64,000 nucleotides of DNA, taken from NCBI GenBank assembly GCA_963971405.1, contig OZ020487.1, forward strand, positions 43,993,039-44,057,038. Reading direction: 5' to 3'. Positions 1 through 10,980 of the stretch are shown here, piece by piece. The translations under genes were made by a program, and so were the position numbers. Below the pieces are notes generated by a model. That model saw only the letters and a list, made by a program, of their open reading frames with translations. It did not search any database and had not been told where the DNA came from. The DNA comes from Psococerastis gibbosa (Eukaryota; Arthropoda; Insecta; Psocodea; Psocidae). Every line of letters begins with the position of its first letter. Position 1 is the first letter of the stretch.

Positions 1-873
1 AAACAAGGATGTTGCTTGCAAGTTTGTATGTTTGCCAGTTCTTGTCATTCATTGGCTACCGAAATTTAGTATTGTGAATGCACCCCAAATTCTTATGACA
101 AACTTTTTTTTTTTTTGAAAATTGTTTTCTGTCGAAGAACAAAGAATTTTCTAAATTTTGTGTGCCTGCAGCAGCTCCGCCACTGTTGGGTTCTGTTTAC
201 GAGCATAGTTTTCGACAAAGGGAAAAATTCAAAATCTAGTTTACCATTATGCTACCAGTGTTTTCGTTTCATCGTTCACACAGCATGGCATCCGCAAGAG
301 GGGCATTGTGCAAAATAGGTACAACCCTCAAAAGTTTATATCCCTGCTGGTATAGTGTATTTTGTTATTAACTTGTATGATAATATTCAGGCAGGGAGGG
401 GGGTGGGCGTGGCCTAATGGATGTTGAAAAAAAACATTGGTAAAAATAAAATTACAAGCAAATAAACTTGCAGTACGTCAACTATACATAAAAATACTGC
501 TAGTAGTTCTGTCTAGTATCCTTATATTGTTTTTTGACTTAGTTTTTATATTGGTGAATAAAGGTAATAACTTACATGATTATTACTAATAATATTGATT
601 ATTAACGGCTATCTATTGTGAACTTAGTTTCTTTCCTAGACAGTTATGTCCTTGTTATGAACTTGGAAACTGTTTGACTCATGAATTAGCCAAAACAAAA
701 AAATCGCAAAAATATGAATGAGTAGTTTTTTACTTAGAGAAATTTAGAAATCAAATAAATACGGTATCTATAAACTATGCGGCTTTTTCATATTGCTGGC
801 CTTCTCCAATGCACTTTTTTGTGTGCCCCCCAATTCATTTCCTTCCATTGATTATTATTATTATTTTTTTCTT
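1..873. other. No gene seen
   Basis: AT-rich non-coding sequence. The only open frames are short and unlike any family. A CA/TA-rich stretch and a short G-run occur near 395. No repeat family from the rest of the window was matched here. Confidence 0.5.
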
Positions 874-1042
874 TATAAAAAGATTAATGGCATACAAACA
901 ATTTAATGAATGTATCCGATTGACCTCTTCAGTCGCCTCTGTAGGTTAGTACCCGTGTTGAGCTACGACACGTCTCCGATCGCATGGCGTGTAAAGACTT
1001 GCACAAGTGCAAGCACGTTACCACCTGGCCATCGAAGTCGAT
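874..1042 (-). mobile_element. SINE-B copy
   Basis: This matches four other places (2817, 45000, 46035, 62525). Read on the minus strand, the head TTCGATGGC..GTGGTA is tRNA-like, with an A-box-like TGGC..AGTGG best seen in the 62525 copy. The body contains CATGCGATCGG and GTGTCGTA, and the tail ends in GGATACATTCATTAAATTGT. The name is local; no TSD was resolved. Confidence 0.7.
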
Positions 1043-2360
1043 AAACACCGATTAGATCGCAGCTAGGTTTTTCATCTTATAATTACAATTTGCAGGTATT
1101 TTGAGTGGTATCTAAACACTTTTTGAGGAATTTATTTGGCAGCCAAGCGACAATCATGGTATATGACCTTCGTTGGGAAATCTCGGACAGGGACAGGACC
1201 GTAGCTTCTGCAGCAATATGTATATATATTTCTTTAAAATTATACAGTACAAAACATTTAGGCTATTGCATTAATTTCTAGCATCCCAGCATCGACTTTG
1301 TCTCAACAAATGTCAAGACCAAATTTTGACCCATAAATAAGAAAAGAAATTAGGCGAATATATAATACATAAGTAGTCCCACACCCCATTTTAGTAATGG
1401 ACGCCTCGTGCCCGATCCAGACAGCGCTGGGGATGAGCTAGCTGCAATTTCTATATATTGGGTTAACATAGGGGTGCCGTATGAAGTTGCGAAATGAGTC
1501 GTTTGATAATAAGTAATAACGCAATGGAGCCGACAAAAAATGGCCGACGTCTCGTGTCACGTGGGCTACTGAAACGCATGCAGTATAATAAAGGGTGAGT
1601 CACACCAATCGTCCACGCCTTATATTTCGGTTATCTATGAGGAATAACTCTAGTGAACCTCTTAAATTATGTTGCCCTGTTAATAAAACAATTTACTATC
1701 AGGTTTGGTCCGTAGCCGACAGCGCTAGAACACAATGGTATGTATCCAGCGTACCTGCTATTTTTTATAAATAAATATAATATATTTCTGTTAAATAATA
1801 TACAATCAATTAATCGATAAGAAAGTATAAAGTAAAATCGTCAAAATATAGTCAAAATCAGGTAGTTCTGTCATTGTCATTGTGCTAGTGCCTCAGTGAC
1901 AGTGTAGAATGCTATCTCTAAGAGATGGTCTCTAAGCAATTTAGGGAAGTTAGTAGCATTTCTAGCCGCTGTCAGTTCAATCGGGAGTTTTCTAAGGTAG
2001 GCGAAACCTTGTAGTATAGCATCCAGTCGCTCGCTCACACATGGCTGTGCGTGGTGCTGGCCTTTTAGAAGGTCTCCCCGTTGCCTCGTGTTGTAGCTGA
2101 GCTCAGCTCTTTCGTCACACGAAAAGATAAAAATTCAGCGTTCAAGAATTAATAATAATAATAACTGTGTATTGACCAGTAATCATTTAAAAAATACAAA
2201 TTCAAATACATTTAAGAAAAACATAATAACCCACCGTAAATTTACTGCCACTCATGATAAAGTTAATATTATTAGTACACTTTTAAGTTATAATTATAAA
2301 ATTCAGGATCGGTTACGACTCGCGTCATGTGCAAGGAAAAAATAAACAAAACACAGAATT
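1043..2360. other. No gene seen
   Basis: Non-coding sequence without long open frames. An AT-rich stretch lies at 1750-1850 and a moderate-GC stretch at 1900-2110. No recognised element. Confidence 0.5.
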
Positions 2361-2600
2361 TATCTTCTTCTTCCGGCTCTACAGCCCTTGGTGGGCTTTG
2401 GCCTGCTCGACAACACTCCTCCATTCTTCTCGGTTTTGCACAACGCTCCACCATCTGGAGACTCCCAACTCGCGAAGGTCATTCTCTAACTCGTCCTTCC
2501 AGCGGTTTCTTGGCCGTCCTGGCAGTCGCCTTCCCGTCATGCTTGCTTTGTACATTTTTCGTGGCATGCGTTCTTCAGACATCCTTACAACGTGGAACAC
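2361..2600 (-). mobile_element. LINE 3' end, reverse transcriptase C-terminal tail
   Basis: The minus strand encodes HVVRMSEERMPRKMYKASMT, GRRLPGRPRNRWKDELENDL and REEWRSVVEQAKAHQGL before a stop and an AGAAGAAGAA-type tail. The pattern 'H..RM...R.P...GRPR.RW.D....DL...G...W......R..WR..V..A..H.GL' is the classic C-terminus of insect endonuclease/reverse-transcriptase LINEs. It is 5'-truncated; only about 75 codons remain and they are open. Confidence 0.85.
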
Positions 2601-2668
2601 AGAATTTATGCAAGCTAAAACTTGAACTCGTCAAGATACAGCTTTATAGAGCCCGCAATGAGAAGTAT

Positions 2669-2810
2669 GGCGCTTATTCCACCTACGTCAATAGTCAATA
2701 GTAAATGTCATATTGACATGGTAGCAGACATTTTTAGACTGTCTTTAATGTCTGCTAAAACGTCAATACCACATTTACTATTGACTATTGACGTAGGTGG
2801 AATAAGCGCC
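2669..2810. mobile_element. Hairpin miniature element, 142 bp
   Basis: Near-perfect inverted arms: GGCGCTTATTCCACCTACGT at the left end and ACGTAGGTGGAATAAGCGCC at the right end, continuing inward through TCAATAGTCAATAGTAAATG. The centre carries GGTAGCAGACAT on one arm and ATGTCTGCT on the other. The flanking triplets are TAT and TAA, close to a TWA target site, so PIF/Harbinger-like is likely. Confidence 0.75.
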
Positions 2811-2816
2811 TAACAC

Positions 2817-2975
2817 TTTGATGGTATAGTTGATAGTGATAGCTTGTTCATACTTGTGCGAGTCTCTACACAACATGCGATCGGAAACCTGTCGTAACTC
2901 AACACAGGTATTACCTACAGAGGCGACTGAAGAGGTTATTCGGATACATTGAAATGTTTGTATGTATATATAACC
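2817..2975 (+). mobile_element. SINE-B copy
   Basis: Plus-strand copy of the family at 874, with the blocks GCTTGTTCATACTTGTGCGA, CATGCGATCGG, CTGTCGTAACTCAACACAGG and the tail GAAGAGGTTATTCGGATACA. It abuts the hairpin element at 2669-2810. Confidence 0.7.
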
Positions 2976-3156
2976 TTTTTCATTATTTAAAAAAAAAACT
3001 GAGTTAATCCTTGTTGCGCCTTAATTGGGGAATTAATTTAGCATAATTAGCAATAGCAGTAAGTAATTGTTCTGTTGTATTGGTCCAAGATGCTACAGGG
3101 GCTTTTGTGGCAAAACTCTCGTAACTAGGCGACCAGCCATAGTCAGGGACTCAGGG

Positions 3157-3322
3157 CAGGGACGGATCCTTGCCCCCCCCCCCCCGAGAAATAGCTTTAT
3201 ACTAGATAGAATGGACTTTTGAAGGCAATTATGAAAAATTATTACTCAAGTAAGGGAAAAGCGATATTTTTCAGGCCACCACCCCCCCCCCCCCCCGAAT
3301 ACCTTTTCTTAAACCGTCCCTG
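3157..3322. mobile_element. hAT-like MITE with perfect 8-bp duplication
   Basis: Termini are CAGGGACGG and CCGTCCCTG. The element is flanked on both sides by ACTCAGGG (3149-3156 and 3323-3330). Subterminal poly-C tracts of 13-16 bases lie near each end. A CAG terminus plus an 8-bp target duplication is diagnostic of the hAT superfamily. It has no coding capacity. Confidence 0.85.
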
Positions 3323-3330
3323 ACTCAGGG

Positions 3331-3849
3331 ACCACCGACAAGGAATCCTCAATCCACAATAAAATTTGGGTCATTTCCGCCTTACCCTTAGACCACGTGT
3401 GTTCATAAATTTTAGGTACTAATTCCAAAGGCTGGTCAAATAGGTTGGTTTGATTCCCAGGCTCAAAACGGTCCCATTTTCATTGACCCATATAGCCCCT
3501 TGTCACCCTCACATACCCAATAATGGCATAAGGCTCCAGAGGCAAACAGCTGGCCCTCTATCGTATATTCTCTAAGAAAACCCCGTTGGGTATTGCAATT
3601 TGTGCAGTCATATTAATCATCATATCATGTACCACCGTATTTAAATGTAAATTAGGGTTGTAAACATAAAATGAGAGTCGGCTTAGTAACAAAAACCATG
3701 GGTAGCTCAGTTTTATTGGATTAAAACGGGGACATGTGTGAGTGGCAGAAATATTCTCAACGTCCCGTACAAATAATATCATTAACGAATGCGCGGAATT
3801 AAATTTAAAAGTTTGAAATTATTGTATAATTGTATGTATATGTGTATAC
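3331..3849. other. No gene seen
   Basis: Unique-looking non-coding sequence. No match to other parts of the window was noticed. Confidence 0.4.
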
Positions 3850-4060
3850 GGGACATGTAGAGTAGTGGTACGGACTCTGGCTTTCACCCGAAAAGTTGTT
3901 GGTTCGAGTCCTACACTTCCTACATTATCTGGCCATGCTTCGGAGGGCATGTAAAGCAGGCGGTCCCGGGCCTTCCTAGTTGAGTGTAAGAGAGGGCTTT
4001 ATATCCCTAACTCCGCTAGGTAGGCTTAGTAATAAAACAAAAAGTCCTTATTTATTTATA
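3850..4060 (+). mobile_element. SINE-A copy, tRNA-derived
   Basis: The tRNA-like head is GGACATGTAGAGTAGTGGTA (A box), then TTCACCCGAAAAG and GGTTCGAGTCC (B box). The body is CTGGCCATGCTTCGGAGGG, GTAAAGCAGGCGGTCCCGGG and CCCTAACTCCGCTAGG, and the tail is an A-rich/TTATTTATTTA run. About 210 bp, full length. Also found at 18940, 60009, and (minus) 59171, with partial copies elsewhere. Confidence 0.85.
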
Positions 4061-4332
4061 AGTAAACAGAGGGTTGTGCTGGTCATAAAGGCGGAGGGGG
4101 GGGGGGTGCTCGCCCTTGCTCAAAAACCATAATGGCGCCCTTCATAGGACAGCCGATTTCGAAACAAAATCAATAAACAATCGGGAGAAGGAGAACAGAA
4201 AAACTTTCAACAAAAATTTGGCGGGAAAAACAAGATACAGTCAACAGCCGTCGTCTGCTGCCACTTTGAGGAAAACTGGTAGAAGGGTTGTCATTGGGTA
4301 GGGCCCGGGAACCCCCCTATGGCGATTGAACA

Positions 4333-4424
4333 TATTCCTGGGGTTAAAAATTTAAACAAAACAATTCTGAATAGCACTCTCCACTGTCAAATAGGTAATC
4401 TTGTTTACATTTTTCATCCCAGGC
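4333..4424. repeat. Remnant of the CAGCAGCCTGATC hairpin family
   Basis: It shares GGGGTTAAAAATTTAAAC, AATAGCACT(C/T)TCCA and ATCTTGTTTACATTTTT with the interior of the elements at 4925 and 7603, but both termini are lost. Confidence 0.55.
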
Positions 4425-4569
4425 TAAGATGAAAAATAATAGCCATTTTAGCCCCGCAGGGGGGCACGTTAAGGGCCAAAATGCTAATCAAATTGGTGCT
4501 AAAATAGGTGATATTACTATAAGTTAGTATTAGTACAGTTATATACATAATATATAAAATACGACCCGA

Positions 4570-4911
4570 ATGAGGTTCTGTAGGGACAGTTTTGGTCACT
4601 AGGTTCGCTGACGACAAACCGATATCCATATTTTTCAAAATGGCCGCCGTTTGCATGCGAAAACTAAGCTCTTGGCATCTAATTAATTATTTTAATATTT
4701 TTTATAATATTTTTACTATGTCTGGACCTTATTTCGCTACATATAATTGAATATATATGTTCTCCATGATTTACAGAAAAATATCACTTTAAAATAATAC
4801 CTAATTAAAAATCATTTTAAAATAGTATTGAGGCTTATGGAAAAATCAACGCTTTGATATCATTGCAACTGGTGCTGCCATCTACAAAATGACGCCACAA
4901 ATGAACCCCAT
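4570..4911. mobile_element. TA-type miniature element, about 342 bp
   Basis: It is homologous along its length, in inverted orientation, to 23282-23628. Short terminal repeats are ATGAGGTTC and GAACCCCAT (one mismatch). The interior has a TTTTAAAATA-rich core and CGCTTTGATATCATTGCAAC. Target sites in the second copy are TA, suggesting Tc1/mariner-like mobilisation. A foldable stem is present but no coding frame. Confidence 0.7.
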
Positions 4912-4924
4912 TGCCACTGTGCGA

Positions 4925-5097
4925 CCAGCAGCCTGATCGAGGCAATTATAATACCGGGATTAAATAAATACCCTACGATTATAACTGTAAACAAACAAAT
5001 TTAGAAAGCACTTTCCATGAAATTATCTTGTTTACATTTTTACTACCAGGGGATTAAATAAATACCGGTATTATAATCGCCTCGATCAGGCTGCTGG
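4925..5097. mobile_element. Hairpin MITE (CCAGCAGCCTGATC family), 173 bp
   Basis: Inverted ends CCAGCAGCCTGATCGAGGC and GCCTCGATCAGGCTGCTGG continue into ATTATAATACCGG and GGGGATTAAATAAATACC. A second copy is at 7603-7779; related interiors lie at 4333 and near 50660-50890. Confidence 0.85.
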
Positions 5098-5645
5098 AAG
5101 TGAGAAAAATGGAACACTGTGTTTCTTTCCATTGAAAAAAAACCAACTGTTTCATTTGATTAAATTCCTTGTCGCAGAGTAGTACAATTTTATTGTTTGT
5201 TGTGGTTGACAGAAGCACCGAGTAAGTGCACAACTATACGAGCAGTATTAGAAACGATTAAAAAATGTTTGACACCCGCCTTTGGGGACTTAAAACAAAC
5301 AATCTCTTTAAAATAAACATTAAAACAAGAAACAACAGTCGCACAGGAGTCAGCAGTGTCCTAGCCGGATCTAGATTTCCAGAAATTTCAACAATTAGAC
5401 CAAACCACTGAAAATAAGACGCATCTTTGGCCTATTTCCAACTTGGATCATTGAGTGACTGGCGGGTGAGACAGCTGGCGCTCGTTACAACGGAAACCTA
5501 CTTGTACGTACACAGTGCAAGGATAGCCCATTTCCGGTTTCATTACATGTGGACTACCGGACCATACCTGAAGTCTGGTGAACCTCAATAATTGAGTTCT
5601 GTAAGGTAGTGTAACCATGTACGCTCCGGTGAAAATAAAAATTGA
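5098..5645. other. No gene seen
   Basis: Non-coding, no repeat match noticed, apart from a short match at 5530-5600 with other AT-rich flanks that was too weak to call. Confidence 0.4.
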
Positions 5646-5669
5646 ATCCGTTGGCTAGATTTTTTAGGG

Positions 5670-6305
5670 GAAGGGAAGACTCGTATCTGTACTTAGGCGC
5701 CCATTCCACCGACCGGCTAGGGCTATTTACAAAAACAGTGACGTGGTAGCAGACATTCAAGACTTAGGCGGGGTTTCCACCGACCTCGCATTACAGAATT
5801 GACGGAAATGTTTATTTTCCTCCATGCCATAGTTAAAATTGATCAATGATCATACAGTAAAATCACAAACAAACAAACTAAAATTAAAAAATGGCGTCAT
5901 GGGATATGTTAAGTACAAACATTTTAATAGATTTCTACAAAAAAAAATTTCTAATATCCGTCAATGTCATTTGCATTCTGCAATGCGTGGTCGGTGGAAA
6001 CGCCACCTAAGTCTTGAATGTCTGCTACCACGTCACCGTTTTTGTAAATAGCCCTAGCCGGTCGGTGGAATGGGCGCCTTAGCTAAGTCATGCTTTCGCC
6101 TGTTTCATTACGTCAATGGAAAGCTTGTCTCAGCTTGTCCATTATCGCTTGTAGCCGGTGCAGGTTGACATCGAGGATGTACACCAGTTTGGCCAAAAAT
6201 TCATAAGCAAACAATACAAATTATGTCTGAAATTTATAGGGTCGTTGGCATTGGGTAAGGGACCTATGGGTAGGTCTGGGCCCATAAAAAGTCCTTCAAA
6301 ATATA
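5670..6305 (+). mobile_element. Repeat D copy split by a Harbinger-like hairpin
   Basis: The left piece ends GACTCGTATCTGTACTT and the right piece resumes at 6081 with CTAAGTCATGCTTTCGCCTG. These two are contiguous in the copy at 7998-8045, so the hairpin element inserted into an older repeat D. The right piece continues CAGCTTGTCCATTATCGC, GGTTGACATCGAGGATG and AAAATTCATA to about 6305. Repeat D is a dispersed SINE-like family of about 220 bp with at least eight copies here. Confidence 0.75.
5696..6077. mobile_element. Harbinger-like hairpin element, about 382 bp
   Basis: Long inverted arms: GGCGCCCATTCCACCGACCG at the left and CGGTCGGTGGAATGGGCGCC at the right. Arms of about 100 bp include GACGTGGTAGCAGACATTC and its complement on the right. 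The flanking target site is TTA on both sides (5693-5695 and 6078-6080), as expected for PIF/Harbinger. The interior has no transposase. A second copy is at 43213-43586. Confidence 0.85.
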
Positions 6306-6399
6306 CTAACTAACTAAGGGATTGGAAATCAATGAATTTTGATTCTGCACTTGCAGCCTTGCAGGCCAAAGATATTGCATAACCCACCTTCACTTCTTC

Positions 6400-7130
6400 T
6401 TTAAATGCCTCTTCCATCGAAAATTTCTGAAAATCATGGCGATTCATACCTTGGAGATTGCTGAAAGGGGAAGTTATGCTCTTGCCAAACCACTGCCTCA
6501 GGTTTTACAGGTTCTTCTACTGCCGGGAGCCCTCAGTCCTTCTGTCTTCCCTTGGATTATTACATGCAGAAGGCAATACTTTTCGTTCCTTATGACATAG
6601 CCGAAGTATGCTAGTTTCCGTTTCTTATCCGTCAGCAGCAACTCGGCTTCTCGCCCCAGGACCTCAGCATGAACCCATACTCTTACAGGTATATTATTCC
6701 GCTAAAGCCCATGTGATAAGGTCCTGCATACACCCAACAACACATTTGGGGTACCTACACTTTCCTTGGAATGAACAATATCTCCTGTGCAGTTTGGTGG
6801 TCGCAGGACTTTTTTTTCTGTACCAAACCACCCATGCTACCTTGGCAGAATAATATACTGTATGTGGAATAGCCATTGGCGACAATTTGTTGGAATTTTA
6901 TTTTATTCTTACTTAGTAGTTTAGTGTGGGGACGAAAAATATCACCTTCTACATGTAATTATGTAAGGGAAGATAGAAGGACTGAGGGAGCCTGGTTGAA
7001 AAACCTGAGGCAGTGATTTGGCAAGACCACGACTTCCCATTTCTGAGCAGCAGCCTCCAAGGTCCCGATTGCCATGATGATCGCCAATCTTCGATAGAAT
7101 AGGCATTTAAAGGAGAAAAAGTTACCAGAT
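6400..7130 (-). repeat. Dispersed repeat L, two pieces
   Basis: Blocks such as AAACCTGAGGCAGTGATTTGG, split here as AAACCTGAGGCAG and TGATTTGGCAAGA, GCAGCAGCCTCCAAGG and CTTCGATAGAA recur at 12420-12600, 20380-20745, 41160-41215 and 47740-47870. At 41160-41240 the same sequence runs straight into a LINE reverse-transcriptase tail, so repeat L is probably part of a LINE or a SINE sharing its 3' end. The translations are non-conserved shadows. Confidence 0.5.
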
Positions 7131-7334
7131 CGAAGTATACGCAGAAAAAACCCATATATTCGAAACGAAGCTGAAAGCTGCAGGACTGCAGCGCCATATG
7201 TGGCCATACGATATAGCCAGGTGTGCTTCTCTGCAACTGCACCAACACTCAGGGTGTCCAAAATATTTTGTCAATGCCCTCAATCAAAACAATCTACAAG
7301 CCCCCATATTTTCTCACACTCACAGTACATCGCC

Positions 7335-7985
7335 ATAGAACAGTTGGCAGAGAATTAAATTATTAGCCGAAAGGTCGAAGGCTCGAGATTCATCAAGAAA
7401 GGCCATTTTTTTCGGTGGGCCCAAGTCAACCCCAATAAGTTACTCATGTTCACCGGGTAGAGGGAAAAACTGGTGGGCATGTTGCAGGCCAGTCTGAGAA
7501 CATTGGACTATGAGCCGAAAGGCCACAGTTCGAGACTAGTCAAGAAAGGAATTTTTTCGCGGGACCTGGGTACACATAACCTCTATAAATTCCTCATGTT
7601 CACCAGCAGCCTGATCATGGCGATTATAATACCGGTATTTATTTAATCCCCTGGTATTAAAAATGTAAACAAACAAATTTTGAATAGCACTTTCCATTAT
7701 AAAATTATCTTGTTTACTTTTTTAATACCAGGGGATTAAATAAATACCGGCATTATAATCGCCATGATTAGGCTGCTGGTAGGGGAAAACGCGACTGGCG
7801 GGTATGTTGCCGGCCACAGCTTGAGATCATTAGGCCATGAGCCGAAAGAGGGAAAGACCACAGTTCGAGAATAGTCTAGAAAGGAAATTTTTTCGTGGGT
7901 CCTGGGTATACCCAACTTCTATAAATTCCTCGGGTTCACCCGGCAGGGGAAAACGCTATTGGTGTACGCGTTGCTGATCGCAGTC
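7335..7985 (+). mobile_element. Array of three tRNA-related SINE units (SINE-F), middle one split
   Basis: Three units of about 160 bp begin near 7335, 7493 and 7815. Each has ATTA(G)..GAGCCGAAAG, a B-box-like TTCGAGA, a CAAGAAAGG..TTTTTTCG block, TCATGTTCACC and ATGTTGC(A/C)GGCC. Unit 2 contains the hairpin MITE at 7603-7779. A dispersed relative at 26105-26270 shows the tRNA-like head (GTTGGTTAAGTCG..TACGTTCGAGGC). Confidence 0.65.
7603..7779. mobile_element. Hairpin MITE (CCAGCAGCCTGATC family), 177 bp
   Basis: Arms are CCAGCAGCCTGATCATGGCG and CGCCATGATTAGGCTGCTGG, near perfect. It is inserted in unit 2 of a SINE array. The empty site can be read in units 1 and 3, where the sequence runs GTTCACC straight into GGGTAGAGGG or CGGCAGGGG. 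Confidence 0.85.
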
Positions 7986-7989
7986 TTAA

Positions 7990-8180
7990 CCATACCTTGT
8001 CGAGGGACTCGTATCTGTACTTGATTAAGTCATGCTTTCGCCTGTTACATTGCGTCAACGATAAGCTCGTCTCTTCTATCTTATAATTTCGGTTATAACG
8101 ACGAGGTTGCCTCTTCAACTCAAGGTAGTTTAATGCAGTATTATATTAATATACCATATAAAGCTACAATATAAGATAGT
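7990..8180 (+). repeat. Repeat D head joined to repeat E tail
   Basis: The part at 7990-8075 matches the start of repeat D (GACTCGTATCTGTACTTGAT, CATGCTTTCGCCTG). At about 8083 it switches to the tail of repeat E (ATTTCGGTTATAACGACGAG, then GTTTAATGCAGTATTATA). Composite SINE or template-switch product. Confidence 0.55.
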
Positions 8181-8214
8181 AGAAATAGTCATCCACAAGG
8201 CTACTTGAATAGAT

Positions 8215-8498
8215 AAGCCGGCCGCCATACCAAGTTGAATCCAGCGAACGAGAGCAGGTTCAAAGCTGCAGATAACTTGGTCGTGTGCACAGTGCCGGTA
8301 GGGAAACATGGTAGGACTTGTCTTGGTCGCCTCCGAACTATTCGTGTGACTTCACTGTGTTTCCCAAGTGGTTCGGAATCCACTATAAACAGGAGGTCCA
8401 CTGTCCTATGGGCTGGCATAGGACAGTCAAGTCAGGGTCGCTCTATGGGCCCAAATATGAAGCCTAAGTCGTTATTAACCCGACGAACACTACTACAA
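8215..8498 (+). mobile_element. SINE-C copy with 14-bp target duplication
   Basis: It starts at CCGGCCGCCATACC and ends in a short (ACT)n-like tail after CCCGACGAACACTACT. It is flanked by perfect CTACTTGAATAGAT repeats (8201-8214 and 8499-8512). Uniform 5' start with different target duplications in three copies (here, 42085, 44166 minus) marks retroposition by a LINE. No clean A/B boxes are seen; a GGTTCAAAGC block is B-box-like. It has short open frames on both strands but these are not conserved as protein. Confidence 0.85.
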
Positions 8499-8512
8499 CT
8501 ACTTGAATAGAT

Positions 8513-9549
8513 CAAATCTTTATAACGTATTAAAATTAAAATAAAAACTAAAACATTTTGGGGTTCAGGGGTGGTCAATATCTAAGGTCTTCTTCTTCTT
8601 CCCCCTTAGTGCCGCTTGCGCAGCGTGGGGGGGGGGTCACCCCGAACCTATTTCCTTAACTCGGAAAAAGGTCAACTAACTCAAAACTTCCGTAAAACCG
8701 ATTTTTCTGTAATAGCAGTGGAGGAAGAAAGAATATGAATAGCATGGACCACAAATAAAATTCCAAATATTCCCATGTTGTGAACGTAAACAAAAGGAAC
8801 AAAAAATATTTTTACGATTTCTCTTGCAATTCAATGCAGATAGAAAAAAAACCTAAGAACACGGGCGGTCTAAGGGATGAAACAGGCAAATGACACGGAA
8901 TTAATGAAATATTTTTACATAAAGTAAGAAGATCTCAGCCGGTATAGTAAGCAATATGGTTATGTAGTCATTTTTGGAGGAAGCAGGACCAGCAGCTGCA
9001 GTAGACTGGAGCTTGTATTAAACCCCTGAAGCCCGGCTCTACGCTCCAGCAATTTACCTTACATATGGTTTCTACAATTAAACCCGGCAGGATAGAATTG
9101 AACTTTTTTTGGCTGTTTTCAATGCATCCATGTGAATAAATTGGCTGCAAACTAATTTAATGGGTACCTATAATAGCTATAAAGCTATATGGGCAGCTAT
9201 GGGGTATGAACAGGGACGGATCCAGCAAAAAAAATTGTTTTGTACCGATTATACGGTCCTGCGCCAAACTACAATCTTTCTTAGAACTTCAGCAGGAATA
9301 TGCAAAACTTACATATATCCAATTTAAATACTTTTAGTTTCAGGACCAATCACGGGCTACGGCCTAATGGGTCCAAATTGCAAATAGTAATGTTATATTA
9401 AGTAAGGTATATGTTTTCTTCAACAAAATATGTATTTAGATTTTTAATTTTAATTAAATCGTTATTAAAACTTATCCTTCCACGTCAAAGATTCGGGGAG
9501 GGGGGAGGGGACTCGTTCACTGATGTACGGGACATAACGGCTATGGTCC
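8513..9549. other. No gene seen
   Basis: Mixed non-coding DNA. The sequence CAGGGACGGATCCAG at 9213 looks like one end of the hAT-like family at 3157, but no second end was found nearby. Confidence 0.45.
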
Positions 9550-10000
9550 CAAGGGCGGATTTTGCCTCCAGTTTAGGGGGGGGGGGGTCAGCGCGCAGAT
9601 TCAGTGGATTATAACATTAAAAAACATAATTATTTTTAATTCCCACTGTGAACCTGGCCTCGTAGCAGTACAAACAATGGACCCCCCTCCCCCCTCCTAT
9701 ACCCCTCCTTTTTTACCTTCTTTCCCCCTTTTTATATTCCATACATACGATAATTTAAGTTAGGTTAGATATTTCATAAGTATTTATAAGTTAGATATAA
9801 GTAGATATAAGTTAGATATTTTACTATGTATACTGTTACTAAGTTATGGTTAACATGAAAAAAAGAATTTATAGTCTTATTGTTCGCCATTTGTATAGCA
9901 ATAAAGTCGTTTATTCATTCATTAATCCATATTATCTAGTGTAAGTTCATTTAATTTTGGGGGGTCCAGACCCCCTGACCCCCCCTAAAATCCGCCCTTG
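9550..10000. mobile_element. hAT-like MITE, 451 bp
   Basis: Termini are CAAGGGCGGATTTT and AAAATCCGCCCTTG, with G-rich/C-rich runs just inside. Flanks are TATGGTCC (9542-9549) and TGTGGTCC (10001-10008), an 8-bp duplication with one difference. The interior is AT-rich with short direct repeats of TAAGTTAGATAT near 9765-9820. Confidence 0.8.
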
Positions 10001-10816
10001 TGTGGTCCTTGAATTAGGGGTAACGTGGGTGCTGCACACTGCACTGCTGCAACGCTTCGCAAGGGAGTTGGATGATGTATATAGACACGATTTTGGGTTG
10101 TGCTTCACCTAAGGTTGCCGATGGTCGGGATTGTCCCGACATTTCATTGGCATCCCGTTAAAATTGAAAATGTCCCGGAATAATATATATCAATAATTTA
10201 TTAATTTGAAATTATGCAAACCATTGAATCGATGCGTATTAATTGCTGATAAGTTAAACGCATTACTAATCCTGCCACGTAAAACCTTGGAGTTTATTTA
10301 GAATAATTTAATCTTATTCCCGGTGTTAAGTTAATCTGTAAACGACATAGTAGGGCTGCAGACAAAGCATTGTTTGAGAGAATGATTTGAACGCAGGAAA
10401 AAGGCGGGAAAATGTGAAGGTAGGAATAGAGAGAGGCGGGCTACACCCCCCTAATCCGCCCCGACCTAGCCCCTCTCTCTGGGGGGACACTGACCCGCCC
10501 CAGCTTTTCCCCCTCAGTGTCAAGGTCAGGGGACTTTCCCCCTGGGCAGGTTAAAGTGCGGTCGGACGGCCGTCACGACAGGCCATCATGCAAATTGACG
10601 TGTTGTTTGACATTGGGAGGGATGCCCAGTGTAATTTTCGTTTACCCGTAAAAACGCATTTACTTGCACGGAAGATAGTTTTAATAGTTGGGATAATCTA
10701 CATTTATGTCTTTTCTGAAAAATGCATGCAAATTAAATGGTCTGACGTGAAAATGTACTCGACAGGAAGGTATCGCGGCATTCAGTCCATGTGATAGTTT
10801 CCTTGGTGGTTTGTAG

Positions 10817-10980
10817 TACGTTTTGTATCATCGTGTTACCACTTACCATCTACACAATCTGTTCGACTATTCCTAAGTACGTTTTGTATACTCGTATTAC
10901 CATCTACACTATCTGTTCGACTATTCCCAAGTACGTTTTGTATCATAGTGTTACCATCTACACTATCTTTCCTTATCTCT
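10817..10980. repeat. Short minisatellite, three units of about 54-61 bp
   Basis: The units start AGTACGTTTTGTAT at about 10816, 10876 and 10930. Each continues CGTGTTACC..ATCTACAC and TCTGTTCGACTATTCC. The plus frame is open across it, but the peptide is only the repeat. Confidence 0.8.

Noticed and set aside
6949-7261. Two overlapping frames of about 100 codons on the minus strand
   Set aside because: They lie in repeat L, read in different frames of the same repeat, and are not conserved in its other copies.
8201-8510. Small proteins encoded on both strands of SINE-C
   Set aside because: Similar frames recur in each SINE copy, but both strands are open equally and no coding pattern is seen.
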